Assembly (NCBI GenBank): GCA_942493385.1 | Contig: OW818699.1 | Location: 1,550,001-1,614,000, forward strand | DNA: 64,000 nucleotides | Reading direction: 5' to 3' | Source: UBA8389 sp942493385 | Lineage (GTDB): Bacteria; Bacteroidota; Bacteroidia; Bacteroidales; UBA1402 | In this document: in pieces, positions 48,838 to 58,094 of the stretch | How positions within the stretch are numbered: the stretch's first letter is position 1 | Layout: each line of letters opens with the position of its first letter | Program-made: the position numbers and the translations under genes | Notes under the pieces: generated by a model | The model's database searches: none | What the model was told of the DNA's origin: nothing | The model's input: only the letters and a program-made list of their open reading frames with translations

Positions 48838-49182
48838 TTATTTTTTAAGGAAATCGGCACGCATCGGAGTGAAGCAATCGATGAGGACGCCTGCTTCCAG
48901 GCATTCGCAACCATGATCCACATCGGGCTCCATGTACAGTCCGTCTCCGGCGGAAACAATTTTGGTTTCATCGCCGATGGTGAATGCAAACTTGCCACTG
49001 GCTACAAAAGTGGCTTGCGAATGGTAATGTGCATGGATATAGCCTTTGGCTCCCTCTGTGAACTGAACTCTGACCATCATGATTTGGCCGTCATAACCAA
49101 GTATCTGTCGGGTCACACCTTCGCCTGCGGGTTCCCAAGGCATATCTTTTTCAAAAAGGAATATTGGGCTTGAAGTTTTCAT
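48838..49182 (-). CDS. kdgF: KdgF-like cupin
   Basis: 114 residues, a single cupin. MPWEPAGEGVTRQILGYDGQ, the metal motif HAHYHSQ (with Glu/Gln partners) and the distal VDHGCECLEAGVLIDCF closely match KdgF, which opens unsaturated galacturonate or guluronate released by pectin or alginate lyases. That fits with the pectin enzymes of the window, although kdgF-like cupins are also found without lyases. Its place ahead of mntH suggests a different control than the lyase genes. Promoter TATTTTTG lies directly upstream. Confidence 0.8.
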   Translation of the reverse strand: MKTSSPIFLFEKDMPWEPAGEGVTRQILGYDGQIMMVRVQFTEGAKGYIHAHYHSQATFVASGKFAFTIGDETKIVSAGDGLYMEPDVDHGCECLEAGVLIDCFTPMRADFLKK

Positions 49183-49197
49183 AGTGCTGTTTTTTTA

Positions 49198-49205
49198 CAA
49201 AAATA
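49198..49205 (-). promoter_or_regulatory. -7 promoter box for the cupin-mntH-PAS operon
   Basis: Minus-strand TATTTTTG, 16 bases before ATG 49182. Confidence 0.45.
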
Positions 49206-49215
49206 CAAAAAAATA

Positions 49216-49246
49216 GAGAGGCTGCACCTTCTTGGCGCAGCCTCTC
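49216..49246 (-). terminator. Terminator after the large secreted protein
   Basis: 10-bp stem GAGAGGCTGC / GCAGCCTCTC, with a T-run following on the minus strand, 25 bases after the stop of the 1202-residue gene. Confidence 0.85.
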
Positions 49247-49270
49247 CGAAATTTATTCGATCAGAAATTA

Positions 49271-52200
49271 CTATTGCTGAAAGATCTTGTTCACCTTGAC
49301 GGTTCCGTCGGTATAAGTCGTTTTCACAATGTTGAAGCCTTTCACGAGGGTTGCGACGCGAACACCGCTCAACACGAAGTATTCAACCTTGGCAACTTCT
49401 TTCGTACCCTGAATGTCTTTCAAACCAGTGATGATCCAACCGGTGTTGTCACCCAAGGTTTTCAGTGTCAGCGTGAAGTCTACAACGGAGAACCAAGTGC
49501 CTTTGAACGGTTTGCCCGTAAAGATGGAGTCGCTTGAGAAACCGATGGTGATTTCATGATTGTTCACAACCACATCATCTACAGTGATTTGTCCCCAACC
49601 ACGTCCTTTGCCAGCGTTGGCAAGTTTGATGGGACTGTCTGCAGCAGCTGCAGCCCAGATAGGACCGTAAGTGTCGGTAACAGTACCGGTAGAATCGGCC
49701 AAACCTGTTTCATTTGAAACCAAGGCGTCGTAGGTATACAAAGGCAGCTCGGTGAAGTAATTCTGAACGCCTGTTGCATAAATGCAGACACCAGTGGCTG
49801 GAGTTCTTGCTAGGGCTTTAACCGTGTACGTTCCGTTTGGTACTTTAATCTTCTGATTGGCAGAGAATAGGATACCACCACCTGAAGCATACGTGTCAAA
49901 GTAACGCTTGGTAGGACTGTCATCCATGTATTGGCCAATTTTGGTGATGGCGTCCTTGGAGCCGGTTACCGTCCAACCAGTTGGAGCAACGGTGCCGCTG
50001 CTAGCAGCTAATGGTTGGTTGATAATCAGATACGTCAGATCTTGATTGTTTCCACCAGTAAGCGCAAAACTCACTTTGGCATCGCCGATGGCCACATTCA
50101 AAGCTGCGATGTTGGCAGTAACAGTAGCCGGTGCAACCAGTTCAGTGCTCATGGCTGTTTTCTGAGCAGCCATCAAGTTCTGCAAAGCAACAACATATGC
50201 ATTGCTGGTAGAACTGGAAACGAAATCCACTGCTGCTTTGTATGCAGGAATATAGGGCAGATAGCCAGCAAGTTTGCTTTCCAGTGAGGGTAGGTTTACA
50301 TAGGATTCGGTAGCATTAGCCAACGAATCGTTAACCATTGAAATAGCTGCCGTAAAGATGGCGTCCACATCGGCATTCAACGTATCAGAAAGTGCCATTC
50401 CATTTACTTTTGCATAGCTAGCAGCCAGGAAGTTGGTCTGTGCCATTATGGATGTCTTTGCTAGTTTGGTAGCTGAATTCAATGATTCATAGACTTTTGC
50501 ATATCCGGCATTCGCATTTAGCCTTTCTGTTGCGGTGGCCACTAAAGCTACAACCTGACTGCGGTCCCCCTTCAGCTGAACGCTCGTTTTGAGTGCATCT
50601 GCTTCTTGAACATCACCCAACACGATAGCATCAGTACCAACTGTTCCATAATAGGCCAAAGAGAAATCGGTTACGGAGAACCAACCATTTTGTCCTCTGG
50701 CAGCACCATTCCCGTCTACTGCGGTAGCGTTGTGCGTGGAGGCAAAACCCATTCGCAAGGTGTCACCTGCAAGCAGGACCACTTTCTTCGTCACCATTTT
50801 TTCCCATTCGCCAGAGCCATTGGGGCTGGTGGTGGCATCGTACCAAGTAGCAGTCGTCATGTTTGGTGAAACGGCTCTCGTCAAACTTGAACCGACATAA
50901 GCATGTTGATCGTTCAGGTCATACGGCTGAGTCATGGCATAGCATGATACAGTATAGATACCTGCGGGCAGACCAGTAATGTTCTGATACAAATCCATCG
51001 AAGTGAAACTGGTGGACCAGCTGTTGAAACATGTTTTGAGCTGATTGAAGCTAGAGCGATAGTCCCCACCATTGGTCACATTGGCGGTAGCCCAACCGGT
51101 AGTACTCTGCGTAGCCGTTTCAATGTTTTCCGAACCTGCCGCACGGAACGAAGGTGTCTGTATCAAAAGAGACAAGTCGGCTGGAGTTGCCGATGAAGCG
51201 TTTTGACTCATGATATAGTCCCATTTGGCTTGTTTCATAGCGGCAATCATGTTCACCAAATCAGAGTATTTGGAAGTGGAGATTTCGGTCGGTCCACTCG
51301 TTAACAAACCGTTTGCAGCGACAAGCATGGACTGAGCGGCGCCGAAGCCAGGCCACTCACTGTAGGTAATGAGCAGGTTGTTCATGTCTAGGATTTGAGC
51401 CTGCAAAGTTGTCATCAAATCAACGGAAGCCAATGCTTGTTTAAACGCTTTATCTAAGATTTCAAAGGTCATTGCAACAGTATCTGGGTCTTGAGTGGAG
51501 ATTTCACTTGCTGCAAGTGCTTTCATAACCTCGTCATTGATACCAGGCAGGAAAGCATTAGGGTGTTGAATTAAATAGTTGTTTACTTTTACTCTAAGAA
51601 CCTCAATGTATATACTGGCGTCAAAACCCATATATTCAAGCGTCACATTATCCAAATATACTCTAGTGGCAGTAGTAGCAGATGTTTTCAATCCCACAAC
51701 GACTGAACTGTCTGTTACCACACCTTCTACATAGAATTTCCTTGCAACTGTACCTGTTTCACTGTGAGTTGAAACAGGTGTCAAAGCTCCATTACACATT
51801 AAAAAGACACCGATGACAGAATCCGTAGGCGTATTTGCATTCCAAGCTATAATTTCTGCACCGAAACGATAATATCCTTTGCGAAGATTTGAAATCGTTT
51901 GCGTGATAGAGTTGTCTCTCAATGCCGTTTTGTCATTATAAAACTCAACGCAACGACTGGGTGTTCCATTGTTGAAATAATTTGAAGAGTTGGGATTGAA
52001 TCCATTATAAACTGCTTGAACTTCTGGTTTCCAATCAATAAATCCGTTTAAAAAATCAGCATTTTTGACGTATCGATTTGTCACATCAACAATATAACCT
52101 TCTGCTGCATTTGCAATTCTGTAGTCAAGCAAGCGTTCTTGCAATTCCGCCATTGCAGCATTCAACACTACTGCATCATTGATAAGTAATTTTTCTTTTG

Positions 52201-52879
52201 CTAAAGCTATGGCTGCTTCAAAAGCAACTGTTTCAATACCACCAACCATCTCTTCGCAAGAAGTAATTAGGTTCATTAGAAATGAATTGTCAGCCTTTTC
52301 CTTAACTTCTGCCAAAATAAAATCGTCAAAACCCAATTTGCTGCCATCTAACCATCTTGAACGATATTGAAGAAATAAATAGGGCTTACTATTGGTAAAT
52401 ACTACTTCTTGCTTGGACCACACATTGTTTGCTAGCATGGTGTCACTAGCCAATACTTTTGATTCAGTGCCACCGACAGCGTCCGCTAAGGAAGTATACG
52501 AAAATGCTTCAGTACCTGCAGCTGTGTTGACCGTCCTTTTTACATAATGTCCAAATAAATAGGTTTTTCCACTTTCAATACTCCAACCTGTACCAATAGA
52601 ATTGTCGCTGGTGACTCCTCCACGGCCTGTAGGGAATATATAACTTCCACCATCAACACCTCCAGTTGTATAAATGGTTGTTGAGAGTAAAGCTCCGCCA
52701 GCACCTCCAGTCCAACCGGTAACGCCGTTGTCAAAACTCGGATTGGTAATCAAATTTGGTCCGATGACCTCATATAGGCGGCCATGCAGATAGAACGTAT
52801 CCCCAAGCTTATAGGCTGCGTTTACGCTTAGCGTAAACACAATAACCAGCATCGCTGCAATTGAGAAGATTTTTTTCAT
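49271..52879 (-). CDS. Large secreted protein with carbohydrate-binding-like domains and T9SS-like tail
   Basis: 1202 residues with signal peptide. An N-terminal jelly-roll-like domain (NLITNPSFDNGVTGWTGG) is followed by helical FIVAR-like linkers (MAELQERLLDYRIANAAEGY), a second (KNADFLNGFIDWKPEVQ), a third near 590-760 (GLPAGIYTVSCYAMTQPYD, GQNGWFSVTDFSLAYYG) and a fourth near 985-1150. The tail FVLSGVRVATLVKGFNIVKT with DGTVKVNKIFQQ resembles a short T9SS sorting segment. No hydrolase signature was found. It is probably a polysaccharide-binding surface protein. Its gene follows the DUF2264 gene in the same direction, 113 bases apart. Confidence 0.7.
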   Translation of the reverse strand: MKKIFSIAAMLVIVFTLSVNAAYKLGDTFYLHGRLYEVIGPNLITNPSFDNGVTGWTGGAGGALLSTTIYTTGGVDGGSYIFPTGRGGVTSDNSIGTGWSIESGKTYLFGHYVKRTVNTAAGTEAFSYTSLADAVGGTESKVLASDTMLANNVWSKQEVVFTNSKPYLFLQYRSRWLDGSKLGFDDFILAEVKEKADNSFLMNLITSCEEMVGGIETVAFEAAIALAKEKLLINDAVVLNAAMAELQERLLDYRIANAAEGYIVDVTNRYVKNADFLNGFIDWKPEVQAVYNGFNPNSSNYFNNGTPSRCVEFYNDKTALRDNSITQTISNLRKGYYRFGAEIIAWNANTPTDSVIGVFLMCNGALTPVSTHSETGTVARKFYVEGVVTDSSVVVGLKTSATTATRVYLDNVTLEYMGFDASIYIEVLRVKVNNYLIQHPNAFLPGINDEVMKALAASEISTQDPDTVAMTFEILDKAFKQALASVDLMTTLQAQILDMNNLLITYSEWPGFGAAQSMLVAANGLLTSGPTEISTSKYSDLVNMIAAMKQAKWDYIMSQNASSATPADLSLLIQTPSFRAAGSENIETATQSTTGWATANVTNGGDYRSSFNQLKTCFNSWSTSFTSMDLYQNITGLPAGIYTVSCYAMTQPYDLNDQHAYVGSSLTRAVSPNMTTATWYDATTSPNGSGEWEKMVTKKVVLLAGDTLRMGFASTHNATAVDGNGAARGQNGWFSVTDFSLAYYGTVGTDAIVLGDVQEADALKTSVQLKGDRSQVVALVATATERLNANAGYAKVYESLNSATKLAKTSIMAQTNFLAASYAKVNGMALSDTLNADVDAIFTAAISMVNDSLANATESYVNLPSLESKLAGYLPYIPAYKAAVDFVSSSTSNAYVVALQNLMAAQKTAMSTELVAPATVTANIAALNVAIGDAKVSFALTGGNNQDLTYLIINQPLAASSGTVAPTGWTVTGSKDAITKIGQYMDDSPTKRYFDTYASGGGILFSANQKIKVPNGTYTVKALARTPATGVCIYATGVQNYFTELPLYTYDALVSNETGLADSTGTVTDTYGPIWAAAAADSPIKLANAGKGRGWGQITVDDVVVNNHEITIGFSSDSIFTGKPFKGTWFSVVDFTLTLKTLGDNTGWIITGLKDIQGTKEVAKVEYFVLSGVRVATLVKGFNIVKTTYTDGTVKVNKIFQQ

Positions 52880-52992
52880 ACGTTTAATTTAAAGGTTTAT
52901 AATTAGTCGATTTTTTATTGATTTTCAGATGTACGAAATAACAACATCTGAGCTGAAAACAGGTTCAATTATCGTTCAAATGAGACTAAAAT

Positions 52993-55029
52993 CTAGTCAT
53001 TAAAAACAACCGATTTTTTATCGCCGTTTGTGAATTGAACTTCCACCATCTTGTTTTTGGCTGTGAAAGTGAGTTTTCGAACAGGCATCAATTCCGAATT
53101 GCTCCAAGCTGAACCCGATTTCTTCCAGAGCATCAAGGTGGCACAAAGTTTAGGAACCTTTTTATTTGGGGTATACCGATCGGCAATTTCCAGTACTTTG
53201 CTGTTTAGGCTGACAGGATGCAGACCTTTGGTGGAAAGCGTCTCCATGCTTCCCCAGTTGTTTAGGGTGACGAGCGCCAACTGGTACGTGCCGTTGTCGA
53301 TGATCCGAACCTGACAACCCTTCACTTGGAGGGATTTCTCGGTAATCGGACCGTTCAATTGAGGCAATGCATAATGACCAAGCCTCAGTACCGCGGTGTC
53401 CGCGCTTGTATTCAGGTCGATACGCAAAATGCCTTGGTTTAAAGGGATGTCAGCCAGTTTAAGCGTTAATTTGGGATTCGATTCGAGGACGGCATCGCGG
53501 TAATACACACCGTTGTCGAATTTGCGGAAGGTAAAGATGCGTAAGGGTTCCCATTCCTTATTTGCGTTCCGAAATAAGTAATTCATCGCCACTTCACCAT
53601 TTGGGCCATCGGCTTGCCAGGGGAATGCGCTGTTGTAGGAAAGGCGGTTGTAATTTTCGCTGCCACGAAACTTCTCCCAGTTGTTTTTAAGCGGAACATT
53701 GCACCATGCGCGAATTTCTGAGGCGCCAATTTCAGAATAATCAGTAATGAGGATGTCTGAACCCTGTTGGAATTTGTTGTGGACCTTGCCGTCGGCCAAT
53801 TCCTTTGTCCAAGCACCGTTGTTCTCGGTCGCAGTCCAAAACGGATTGTTTTCTGGAACAAGAAGTCCTAAAAAGAGTTTGGCACTCCAGTAAACGCTTC
53901 CACGGCAACTGTAACTCTGAACCGCTGGTTCGAACGCACCGTAAAAGCCCAAAGTGGGAACGTTGTCCTTCAAATAATCTGGATGCTGAATGAATTGAAG
54001 CAAAGTACTCGATGCAATGCGGCGCATCCAGCCATAATTGGTGTTCGGGTCATTTTCCAGCCCCATTAGCGGGAAAGGAACGGCTGCACCGAAGCGGTAG
54101 CTTATGCTTCGTCCCCACATGATCATCCTACCGTTGCTGTCAAATAAATAGGGGTAATTGTCTTTGAGCGGTTTGAAGTTTTCGCGAAACTTGGCTGCGT
54201 ACTTAGGAAAATGTTTGTCACCATAGACATACGACCAAACCGTTCCATACATTTGGAAGGCCCACATGCTGTAATAATCGTAGGCTGGATTGTCGTTGTA
54301 CCAACCGTTGCCTCGGTAATGCTCCAACGATTTCTGAAGGTATTCCTCCAACAGTTTGTCGTTGACTTGGTAACCCTGATCCTTAAAAAAACTAAGCACG
54401 AAAATGTTGAAGAATTTCCAATTGGAAGGCACGGTAGGACCGTCAGCGTAACTCAACATGACCATGGCCAGGGAGTCTTTTTGCCCGCCTGAAAGCGGAT
54501 GCCAAAGCACATCCGGTGCGGCGAACAAGGAAACTGCCAACGCTCCGAATTCCACCAGGTTTTGGCTGGGACCGCCATTAGGAGCCCTATTCTTGATGTA
54601 ACTTGGACTTTTGGGATCGATCAGCATCCGAATTTGATGACGGTAATAATCGGCCACCCGAATGTTTTTGACTACCAGATTTGAATCCTCGCGGAGCAAG
54701 GGCGCAGCCAGGAACAGCGTGCGACAAAGTCCTTCCAGTTTCTCAGTCGGAACCCTTCCTTCATCCTTGGGGTAGCTCACACCGGGTTGTTTGGGGAACT
54801 TCATGGCATCGTCCAAGTTGTGGATGTAGCTGAAAGCGCCAGAAAGTAGGTAGGTGGCAGCGTCTTTCCAATGCTGACGGGTCATGCCTGTCAGGGGGCT
54901 TCGCTGGAAATCTGGTTTGTCGAGGATGTAAATGTTAACTGGTTTGCCTTCTGCTATTTGTGAAAAAATTGGCATTGATGACAACAGGAGGGCTCCAAAC
55001 AATAAGGAATAAGTGACGTGACGGTTCAT
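52993..55029 (-). CDS. Secreted DUF2264 (GH154-like) enzyme
   Basis: 678 residues with a signal peptide. Characteristic blocks are LTGMTRQHWKDAATYLLSGAF, NWKFFNIFVLSFFKDQGY, YRGNGWYNDNPAYDYYSMWAFQ, WGRSISYRFGAAVPF, typical of DUF2264, an (alpha/alpha) barrel family. Members were later placed in CAZy as GH154 uronidases; assignment here is from family recall. A beta-glucuronidase acting on pectin-linked arabinogalactan or rhamnogalacturonan side chains would fit the pectin theme. It has its own promoter TATATTTG at 55056-55063 and no SusCD neighbours. Confidence 0.8.
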   Translation of the reverse strand: MNRHVTYSLLFGALLLSSMPIFSQIAEGKPVNIYILDKPDFQRSPLTGMTRQHWKDAATYLLSGAFSYIHNLDDAMKFPKQPGVSYPKDEGRVPTEKLEGLCRTLFLAAPLLREDSNLVVKNIRVADYYRHQIRMLIDPKSPSYIKNRAPNGGPSQNLVEFGALAVSLFAAPDVLWHPLSGGQKDSLAMVMLSYADGPTVPSNWKFFNIFVLSFFKDQGYQVNDKLLEEYLQKSLEHYRGNGWYNDNPAYDYYSMWAFQMYGTVWSYVYGDKHFPKYAAKFRENFKPLKDNYPYLFDSNGRMIMWGRSISYRFGAAVPFPLMGLENDPNTNYGWMRRIASSTLLQFIQHPDYLKDNVPTLGFYGAFEPAVQSYSCRGSVYWSAKLFLGLLVPENNPFWTATENNGAWTKELADGKVHNKFQQGSDILITDYSEIGASEIRAWCNVPLKNNWEKFRGSENYNRLSYNSAFPWQADGPNGEVAMNYLFRNANKEWEPLRIFTFRKFDNGVYYRDAVLESNPKLTLKLADIPLNQGILRIDLNTSADTAVLRLGHYALPQLNGPITEKSLQVKGCQVRIIDNGTYQLALVTLNNWGSMETLSTKGLHPVSLNSKVLEIADRYTPNKKVPKLCATLMLWKKSGSAWSNSELMPVRKLTFTAKNKMVEVQFTNGDKKSVVFND

Positions 55030-55055
55030 GGTTCTTTTTTTAGAATCGGATACTA

Positions 55056-55063
55056 CAAATATA
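55056..55063 (-). promoter_or_regulatory. -7 promoter box for the DUF2264 gene
   Basis: Minus-strand TATATTTG, 27 bases before ATG 55029. Confidence 0.6.
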
Positions 55064-55128
55064 ACGAACCAAACGCTGCCAAAGGGTTATTTAACATTCA
55101 AATAGGTCGAATTAACTGTCAAATAACG

Positions 55129-55159
55129 AAGGCCCGAGATCATTTGATCATCAGGCCTT
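55129..55159 (-). terminator. Likely original terminator of the atp operon
   Basis: On the minus strand AAGGCC pairs with GGCCTT around an inner GATCA/TGATC stem, and a T-rich stretch follows. It comes about 25 bases after the stop of the duplicated atpG end (55184-55239), just where the atp operon terminator would have been before the insertion. Confidence 0.6.
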
Positions 55160-55183
55160 ATACAGTATACAATTTCTTAATTC

Positions 55184-55239
55184 TACCTCAAACTCTCCGC
55201 ACCACCCACGATGTCGATCAATTCCCTCGTGATGGCTTC
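55184..55239 (-). repeat. Distal copy of the atpG 3' end (56 bp)
   Basis: Identical over 56 bases to 60392-60447, the real atpG 3' end. It encodes the last 18 residues of the gamma subunit (through IVGGAESLR) but ends with TAG where atpG has TAA. It is followed by a terminator, so this copy is probably the original gene end, displaced by 5.2 kb. Confidence 0.95.
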
Positions 55240-55717
55240 TCAATTTTGCCCCCACACATTTCTACTGCCTGTTCAAATGCTTTGACAATTGTATCAGTCA
55301 AATATTGAGGAAAGAACATCATAATCTTTTCTTTATCACCGATTTTCTTATTCAACCATAGATAAATTATGTCATGTTGTCCATTATTATGAAGATTTAT
55401 GGATTTGATTTCTTTTAAGAAAAGTGATATTTTTTTGTTTCTGAGTAATTGCTAACCATTTCAGCATTGTTTCTGAAAAGGTGTATATATTTGTAATCAA
55501 TCGTGCAATCAACATATTCAAATTTCCTTACACCCATTGTTTCTAGAATGTTCTCATTTTCAAACAAGATGCAGTTGCTATTTTGTGAAATGTACATTTG
55601 ATTCGAAATAAATGCCATCACATCAACCAAAGAAGCACCATTCGGAATAATCGGTTGCCCAAAACTTTGATTGACAAGAAACAATCCAATACAAATCAAC
55701 TGAAGTTTTGATTTCAT
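55218..55717 (-). pseudogene. Frameshifted secreted protein gene, tail merging into the atpG repeat
   Basis: From ATG 55717 a signal peptide (KLQLICIGLFLVNQSFGQ) and about 100 residues are open, then the frame stops at 55415. In another frame the reading continues from a run of seven A (ETKK then ISLFLKEIKSINLHNNG, then DTIVKAFEQAVEMCGGKIE) to 55218; one added A joins the two parts to about 166 residues. The last codons come from the 56-bp atpG repeat, so the natural C-terminus was probably replaced on insertion. Homopolymer sequencing error or slippage is an alternative. Family not recognised. Confidence 0.7.
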
Positions 55718-55727
55718 AAGTCAATTT

Positions 55728-57968
55728 TCAATATTTAGATTTTTCGATAATCATGGGAAAAAGATAAATGGATACAACCCCATCTTCTATTAAGCAATCA
55801 GATTGAGATACATCTTTTGAAAACCATATAGCTCTGTTCCCTTTGTTCTCAGAATTCATATATGAAAACTTTATACCATTATCTGAGATATTAAATTTTT
55901 TCGCGTCTATATTAGAACTATTGTCCTTCTTCCATATTCCACCAATATCATTCCATTCATAGTAATAATAAACATTCTCGAGTTCAATTAAGTAATTCAA
56001 ATTGATTTGCTTCTTTTCTTTGGGATTTAAGGTATACCATCCAACCAATTGATAATCCCTTTTATTAGGATCATACAATGCTAAAGCTAAATATACAGTC
56101 TTAACTGATGTATTGATTAAATTTATAAATGTTGACGACAATCCTGATTCCGAACAATGTAATTGATATACATCCAATTTTTTGAAATTCACTTTTGTGC
56201 CTACACCTTGGGATTGATAATAATTGAATGCCTTTTGTTGATCTATATTAAAACCAGCATCCTTTCCATTTGTATGTGCAGAAGATGAACTATTGCAATA
56301 GAAATATAATTGATCATATTTCACACCAAAATCCATGACTTTCTCACTTTCTGCAGTTACATTATACCACCCAGATACTTTCCAGTCATTTTTTGTTTTA
56401 TCTGGTATAGCAAATGCAAAATCCATATTGCATTTAAGATTATTGATAATTCGAAACTCAGTACTGGGATTATCTTTTATACAACGGACATAATTCCCTG
56501 TTTTCGAATTGTCAGGATATCCATCAAATGTAGAAATCACATGAAATACCTGAGAATAGTAGTCTTTATTGGGTCTTGAAGAACTCCAATAACCAATTTG
56601 ACCAATAGTTGAGAAATTGCCACCATCACCAAACCTTATTCCTCCACGAAGTCCATTAAAATCATCCGCAGTGATATCAGTATTATTGCTTTTCAAAGAA
56701 TTTATTAGTTCCGTCCATTCAGATTCGGAAGGGACATGCCAACCTAATGGCGCTAATCCTCTAGGATCATTAGCTGCATACCAATTGTACAATCTCCCGT
56801 ATTTATTTATATTCTCAGAATTATTATTATATATACAGGATGCATCATTGTAATAATTTAACCATTGTGCATTATTTGTTATTATAGGTATAGCTTCCCC
56901 ATTTCTATAGTGAGTTGTTTTTAGGTTTTCCAACATCCAAACTCTTTTACCAATAATGGCCGTTTTGTAAACATTTCCATCAACATCTTTTACTTCTTCC
57001 GAAGTCTTTAAATCTGAATTTGATACATAATTCCTCAAAAATTCGGCCACATCATTTTGTTTATATTGAGTTGCATACATCAATGCATTAAAACCTGCAG
57101 TATTCTTCATTTTTATATTAGCACCTTTTTCGAGTAGTAGTTTCACTATATCAATTTTTCCAGATTCTGAGGCATACATCAATGCTGTTTTTCCATTACT
57201 ATTTTGTTTATTAACATTTGATCCCTTATCAATTAGTAATCTTACTATGTCATTCATTCCTTTACTTGAAGCAATCATCAATTCACTTTCCTGATTTGAA
57301 CGTTGGCTATCAAGTTGTGCACCTTTTTCTATTAGTAATTTTGCAACATCAGCCCTTTTATATTTCAAAGCACTTAACAATGCCGACTCGCCATCGTCTG
57401 ACTCCAAGTTTATGTTTGCCCCTTTCTCTAATAAATAAACAATGACTTCAAAACTTCCCCTTTGTGATGCGATAATTAATGGTGTTTGGCCACTTGAACC
57501 CCTAAAATTTATAAAAGCGCCTCTTTCTAATAATAGTTTAACCACATCCATGCCCCCATATCTTATTGCATTAAAAAGCGACGTTTCCCCGAATTCGGAT
57601 TTTAAATTGATTATGGCACCATTGTCTAAAAGTAATCTAACAATCTCAACATTACCACCTTCAGAGGCATAACTAAGTGCTGAATTTCTGTATTGACTAA
57701 CAACATCAGGATTTGCTCCTTTATCAAGCAAGGTCTTAATTACGCCAATACATTTCTTTTCAATACAATAATGTAGAAGATAGACTCCAACTTCATCCAC
57801 ATAATTTGGATCGCTTATTGTTGATGCCTGTTTAATGGCATTTGCGCAGTCTCCTGCTTTTAATGCTACAATTAACTTTTCTGCTTTGGCGTCTTTTTTT
57901 GCTTGAATTTCTTGAGAATTCAACAATAGAAAGAGAGTGAATGCTGTGATAATACGCAATTTTTTCAT
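55728..57968 (-). CDS. Exported ankyrin-repeat protein with FISUMP and DUF1036-like domains
   Basis: 746 residues from ATG 57968, at the signal peptide (MKKLRIITAFTLFLLLNSQ). About 50-310 holds eight ankyrin repeats (units such as NSALSYASEGGNVEIVRLLLDNGA). About 325-500 is a Fibrobacter-type major paralogous domain, TIGR02145 (IGKRVWMLENLKTTHYRNG, YGRLYNWYAA, GWHVPSESEWTELI, IGYWSSS). The last 240 residues contain two small beta domains resembling DUF1036 (DWKVSGWYNVTAESEK, YQLVGWYTLNPKEKKQI). This combination is unusual. It is part of the AT-rich island, 10 bases upstream of the disrupted gene and in one direction with it. Surface display or interaction function is inferred. Confidence 0.8.
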   Translation of the reverse strand: MKKLRIITAFTLFLLLNSQEIQAKKDAKAEKLIVALKAGDCANAIKQASTISDPNYVDEVGVYLLHYCIEKKCIGVIKTLLDKGANPDVVSQYRNSALSYASEGGNVEIVRLLLDNGAIINLKSEFGETSLFNAIRYGGMDVVKLLLERGAFINFRGSSGQTPLIIASQRGSFEVIVYLLEKGANINLESDDGESALLSALKYKRADVAKLLIEKGAQLDSQRSNQESELMIASSKGMNDIVRLLIDKGSNVNKQNSNGKTALMYASESGKIDIVKLLLEKGANIKMKNTAGFNALMYATQYKQNDVAEFLRNYVSNSDLKTSEEVKDVDGNVYKTAIIGKRVWMLENLKTTHYRNGEAIPIITNNAQWLNYYNDASCIYNNNSENINKYGRLYNWYAANDPRGLAPLGWHVPSESEWTELINSLKSNNTDITADDFNGLRGGIRFGDGGNFSTIGQIGYWSSSRPNKDYYSQVFHVISTFDGYPDNSKTGNYVRCIKDNPSTEFRIINNLKCNMDFAFAIPDKTKNDWKVSGWYNVTAESEKVMDFGVKYDQLYFYCNSSSSAHTNGKDAGFNIDQQKAFNYYQSQGVGTKVNFKKLDVYQLHCSESGLSSTFINLINTSVKTVYLALALYDPNKRDYQLVGWYTLNPKEKKQINLNYLIELENVYYYYEWNDIGGIWKKDNSSNIDAKKFNISDNGIKFSYMNSENKGNRAIWFSKDVSQSDCLIEDGVVSIYLFPMIIEKSKY

Positions 57969-58094
57969 TGTCTTATGTATTAATTTTTTCACATCAATGT
58001 CTAAATTCTTGGATTATTTACTCTGAAACTTTGAGAGAATGTTGTACTAACAATAGTAAAAAAAAGCAAGGGCTTGAATTGATTTCATTCTACT

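Noticed and set aside
52926..52950. Hairpin CAGATGT/ACATCTG as a terminator of the DUF2264 gene
   Set aside because: 7-bp stem with an 11-base loop and no T-run; too weak to call.
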